In this document: in pieces, positions 61,630-64,000 of the stretch
Position numbering within the stretch: position 1 is the first letter of the stretch
Layout of the letters: the number at the start of each line of letters is the position of its first letter
Assembly (NCBI RefSeq): GCF_001746295.1
Contig: NZ_MJAH01000026.1
Location: 20,842-84,841, forward strand
Direction of reading: 5' to 3'
Length of the DNA stretch: 64,000 nt
Source of the DNA: Streptomyces sp. LUP47B
GTDB taxonomy: Bacteria > Actinomycetota > Actinomycetes > Streptomycetales > Streptomycetaceae
The notes under the pieces: model-generated
Seen by the model: the letters and a program-made list of their open reading frames with translations, nothing else
Told to the model about the DNA's origin: nothing
Databases searched by the model: none
Position numbers and translations under genes: made by a program

Positions 61630-64000
61630 GGTGCGTGAGGCGGGCCGAACCGCAACCGCCGCCCAGCTCGGTGTCTGGGTGGCCCAGCAACTGCAGCCCG
61701 GACAGCCGCTCTACAACTGCGGCGTGTGCTTCGACCTCGACGGTCCCGTCGACGCCGCCGCCCTGCGCAGCGCGGTCAGCCGGACGTCCGTCGAGGCCGA
61801 GACCGTCCGGATGCGCTTCACCGAGGACGCCGACGGCCTGTGGCAGACCCCCACGGACGACGAACTGCCCTTCCACACCGTCGACCTGCGGCACGAGGAC
61901 GACCCGGCGGGCGCCGCCGAGAGCTGGATGGGCGCCGACCTGGAAACGCCTGCGGACCCCTCCCGCGACCCGCTGGCCGTGCATGCCCTGCTCCGCACGG
62001 CGGACGACCGGTACACCTTCTACCTCCGCTATCACCACATCGTGCTGGACGGCTGGGGGCAGACCCTGTACTGCCGGCGCGTCGCGGAGCTCTACACGGC
62101 CTTGACGGAGGACCGGACGCCCGCACCGACCCCCTTCGGCGCGCTGGACGACGTCCTGCGGGCCGAGGCCGCGTACCGCGAGTCCGCCGCCTACGCCCGC
62201 GACCGCGCCCACCACCTGGGGGAGTTCGCGGACCGGCCCGACCCCACCAGCCCGACCGGGCGCTCCGCCCCGGCGGCGCACGGTGCCCTGCGCAGCACCG
62301 TCTGGCTCGACGAACGGCGTGTGACGGCCGTACGGGAGGCCGCACGCCGCGCGCGTACGCGCTGGCCGGTCGTCGTCATCGCCGCCATGGCCGCCTACCT
62401 GCACCGGCTGACCTCGCAGGAGGACATCCTGCTGGGCCTGCCGGTCGCCGCCCGTAGCGGCCGGGCCGCCCTGACGACCCCGGCCATGCTCTCCAACGAG
62501 GTGACGCTGCGCGTTCCCGTCCGGCCGGAGACCTCCTTCACCCGACTGCTCGACGAGGTCGCGCCCCGCGTGCTGACGGCCGTAGCGCACCAGAACTACC
62601 GGGGCGAGGAACTCCACGGCGAGCTGGGCCGCTCCGGCTCCACCGGGCTCGGCGGCCCCGTCGTGAACGCCGTGACCTTCGACCAGTCGGTGCGCTTCGG
62701 TGACCGCCGGGCGGTGGCGCGCCAGCTGTCCACCGGCCGTGTCAAGGACCTGTCGGTGCACGTGTACGCCACCGCCGACACGGCCGGCGGTATGCGTGTC
62801 GACTTTGACGCCAACCCCGCGCTGTACACGGAGGCCGACCTCGACGGTCACCGCGACCGGTTCCTCGGCTTCCTGGACCGGCTGCTCACCCACACCGACC
62901 AGCCCCTCGGGCGCACGGAACTCCTCCAGCCCGAAGAGCGCCGACGCCTGCTCACCGACTGGAACGGCCGGACGGTCGAGGTCCCCTCCGATCCGCTGCC
63001 CCGCCTCTTCACCGAACAGGCGGCGCTCACTCCGGACGAGCCCGCGGTCGAGTGCGAGGGCACCGTGCTCTCGTACGCCGAGCTCGACGCGCGCTCCGAC
63101 AGGCTGGCCCGCACCCTCGTCGCCCGCGGTGCCCGTCCCGAAACGCTCGTCGCCCTCGCCCTGCCCCGCGGCACCGACCTCGTGGTGGCGCTGCTCGCGG
63201 TGCTGAAGTCCGGGGCCGCCTATGTGCCCCTGGACCCGGACCATCCCGAGGCGCGCATCGCCGCCGTCTTGGAAGAGGCCCGGCCCGTTCTGCTCCTCAC
63301 GGACAGCGGTGTCGCGCCCCGGCTGCCCCGCACGCCGACCGAGCGGATCCTGCTCGACGAACCGATCACCGATGGCACACCCGAGGGCCCCCACGACGGT
63401 GCACCGGCCGTGACGGTCCTGCCGCACCATCCGGCGTACGTCATCTACACCTCCGGCTCGACCGGCCGCCCCAAGGGCGTCGTGGTCGAACACCGGGCGC
63501 TCACGGACTACGTCCTGCGGGCCCGCGAGGAGTACCCCGCGGCCGCCGGAACCTCGCTGCTGCACTCTCCCGTCACCTTCGACCTCACGGTGACCGCGCT
63601 CTACACGCCGTTGATCAGCGGAGGCTGCGTACGCATCGCGGAGCTCACCGAGGAGGCCCTGCTCGGCACCGGGCGGCCGTCCTTCATGAAGGTGACGCCC
63701 AGCCATCTGGAGATGCTGCTCGCGCTGCCCGACGAGGCCTCTCCCGACAGCTGCCTCGTCCTGGGCGGCGAGGCGCTCTTCGGCCCGGCGCTCGAGCGCT
63801 GGCGGGCTCGCCACCCGGACGCCGTGGTCTACAACGCATACGGCCCGACCGAGGCGACCGTCAACTGCCTCGACCACCGCATCCCGCCTGGCGCCCCCGT
63901 GCCCGACGGCGCCGTGCCGGTGGGTCGTCCCTTCCGCAACACGCGGGTGTTCGTGCTGGATGGTGCGTTGCGGCCGGTTCCGGTGGGTGTGGCGGGTGAG
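61622..64000 (+). CDS. NRPS, lipo-initiating C domain and first A domain, open at window end
   Basis: 793 codons to the window edge without a stop. GTG 61622 overlaps the ACP gene. A condensation domain fills residues ~10-440, with the active site HHIVLDG at 138-144, in the position of a starter (fatty-acyl) C domain. The adenylation domain follows from about 460: A3 YTSGSTGRPKG, A4 VTFDLTVTALY, A5 NAYGPTEATVN. Reading the pocket by alignment to GrsA gives D-L-T-K-V-G-A-V-N, an Asp/Asn-type code. A PCP must follow beyond the window. Confidence 0.95.
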   Translation, partial: MFEVREAGRTATAAQLGVWVAQQLQPGQPLYNCGVCFDLDGPVDAAALRSAVSRTSVEAETVRMRFTEDADGLWQTPTDDELPFHTVDLRHEDDPAGAAESWMGADLETPADPSRDPLAVHALLRTADDRYTFYLRYHHIVLDGWGQTLYCRRVAELYTALTEDRTPAPTPFGALDDVLRAEAAYRESAAYARDRAHHLGEFADRPDPTSPTGRSAPAAHGALRSTVWLDERRVTAVREAARRARTRWPVVVIAAMAAYLHRLTSQEDILLGLPVAARSGRAALTTPAMLSNEVTLRVPVRPETSFTRLLDEVAPRVLTAVAHQNYRGEELHGELGRSGSTGLGGPVVNAVTFDQSVRFGDRRAVARQLSTGRVKDLSVHVYATADTAGGMRVDFDANPALYTEADLDGHRDRFLGFLDRLLTHTDQPLGRTELLQPEERRRLLTDWNGRTVEVPSDPLPRLFTEQAALTPDEPAVECEGTVLSYAELDARSDRLARTLVARGARPETLVALALPRGTDLVVALLAVLKSGAAYVPLDPDHPEARIAAVLEEARPVLLLTDSGVAPRLPRTPTERILLDEPITDGTPEGPHDGAPAVTVLPHHPAYVIYTSGSTGRPKGVVVEHRALTDYVLRAREEYPAAAGTSLLHSPVTFDLTVTALYTPLISGGCVRIAELTEEALLGTGRPSFMKVTPSHLEMLLALPDEASPDSCLVLGGEALFGPALERWRARHPDAVVYNAYGPTEATVNCLDHRIPPGAPVPDGAVPVGRPFRNTRVFVLDGALRPVPVGVAGE

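Noticed and set aside
61022..63877. Long minus-strand open frame opposite the NRPS start
   Set aside because: It is antisense to clear ligase, ACP and NRPS motifs; the long frame follows from high GC.
1..64000. CRISPR arrays, tRNA or rRNA genes
   Set aside because: No short regularly spaced repeats, cloverleaf with CCA-type ends or rRNA motifs were seen by eye.

Overview
This is a GC-rich actinobacterial chromosome segment, most likely Streptomyces. The signs are strong third-position G/C bias, many GTG starts, many ATGA-type gene overlaps, SARP and AfsA regulators, rare TTA codons confined to a few genes, and typical Streptomyces accessory families (DUF5999, Clp-N proteins, PPOX enzymes).

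Region 1 (1-24.2 kb) is ordinary chromosome with mixed functions. It holds a truncated GH10 xylanase, a 173-bp-period tandem repeat array and a LacI regulator, a DUF5999 protein, a GCS2-type ligase, a VWA/solute-binding protein, a CPBP protease, a PhzF protein, an HSL esterase, a frameshifted SnoaL-like gene, PadR, SRPBCC and Clp-N proteins, three EamA transporters, and a PaiB/PPOX pair facing a MocR regulator. It continues with LysR, another PPOX protein, an isochorismatase-like protein and a Rieske lipoprotein. It ends with a HipA-like gene cut short next to a decayed ISAs1-type transposase, a long perfect hairpin and a secreted phospholipase A2.

Region 2 (24.2 kb to the window end, continuing beyond it) reads as one biosynthetic gene cluster for a halogenated, probably glycosylated acidic lipopeptide. 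A dedicated shikimate/tryptophan supply set is present (class II DAHP synthase, TrpE, TrpG, TrpD, TrpC; no trpF/A/B). trpC is the last gene of a seven-gene overlapping operon: myo-inositol-phosphate synthase-like, EboC (UbiA), EboA, EboB (TatD), EboE, EboF, TrpC. RmlA and RmlB make dTDP-4-keto-6-deoxyglucose. A regulatory block follows (LuxR-type, AfsA-type, AfsR/SARP), with a tiny secreted-peptide gene and a HypE-like enzyme beside it, then a second SARP, an ArsR-like regulator and an EboE-like TIM barrel. Two ABC exporters, a flavin reductase, an ion antiporter and a tryptophan halogenase lie in one head-to-tail gene series, tightly coupled over its upstream half. Divergently, a fatty acyl-AMP ligase, an acyl carrier protein and an NRPS (C-A, open at the window end) start the assembly line in the order seen in daptomycin/A54145-type clusters.

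How they may work together (inference): the supply genes raise tryptophan; the halogenase with its reductase gives a chloro-tryptophan, probably 6-chloro; the ligase and ACP load a fatty acid onto a first residue read as Asp/Asn; the sugar genes glycosylate; the ABC pumps and antiporter export. The Ebo-type operon is the least understood part. TTA codons in three regulators and the antiporter imply bldA control. The most novel points are the Ebo/inositol-phosphate-synthase/trpC fusion operon, the 65-residue peptide ending in DPIWG opposite a LuxR regulator, and a HypE-like protein without the C-terminal cysteine.
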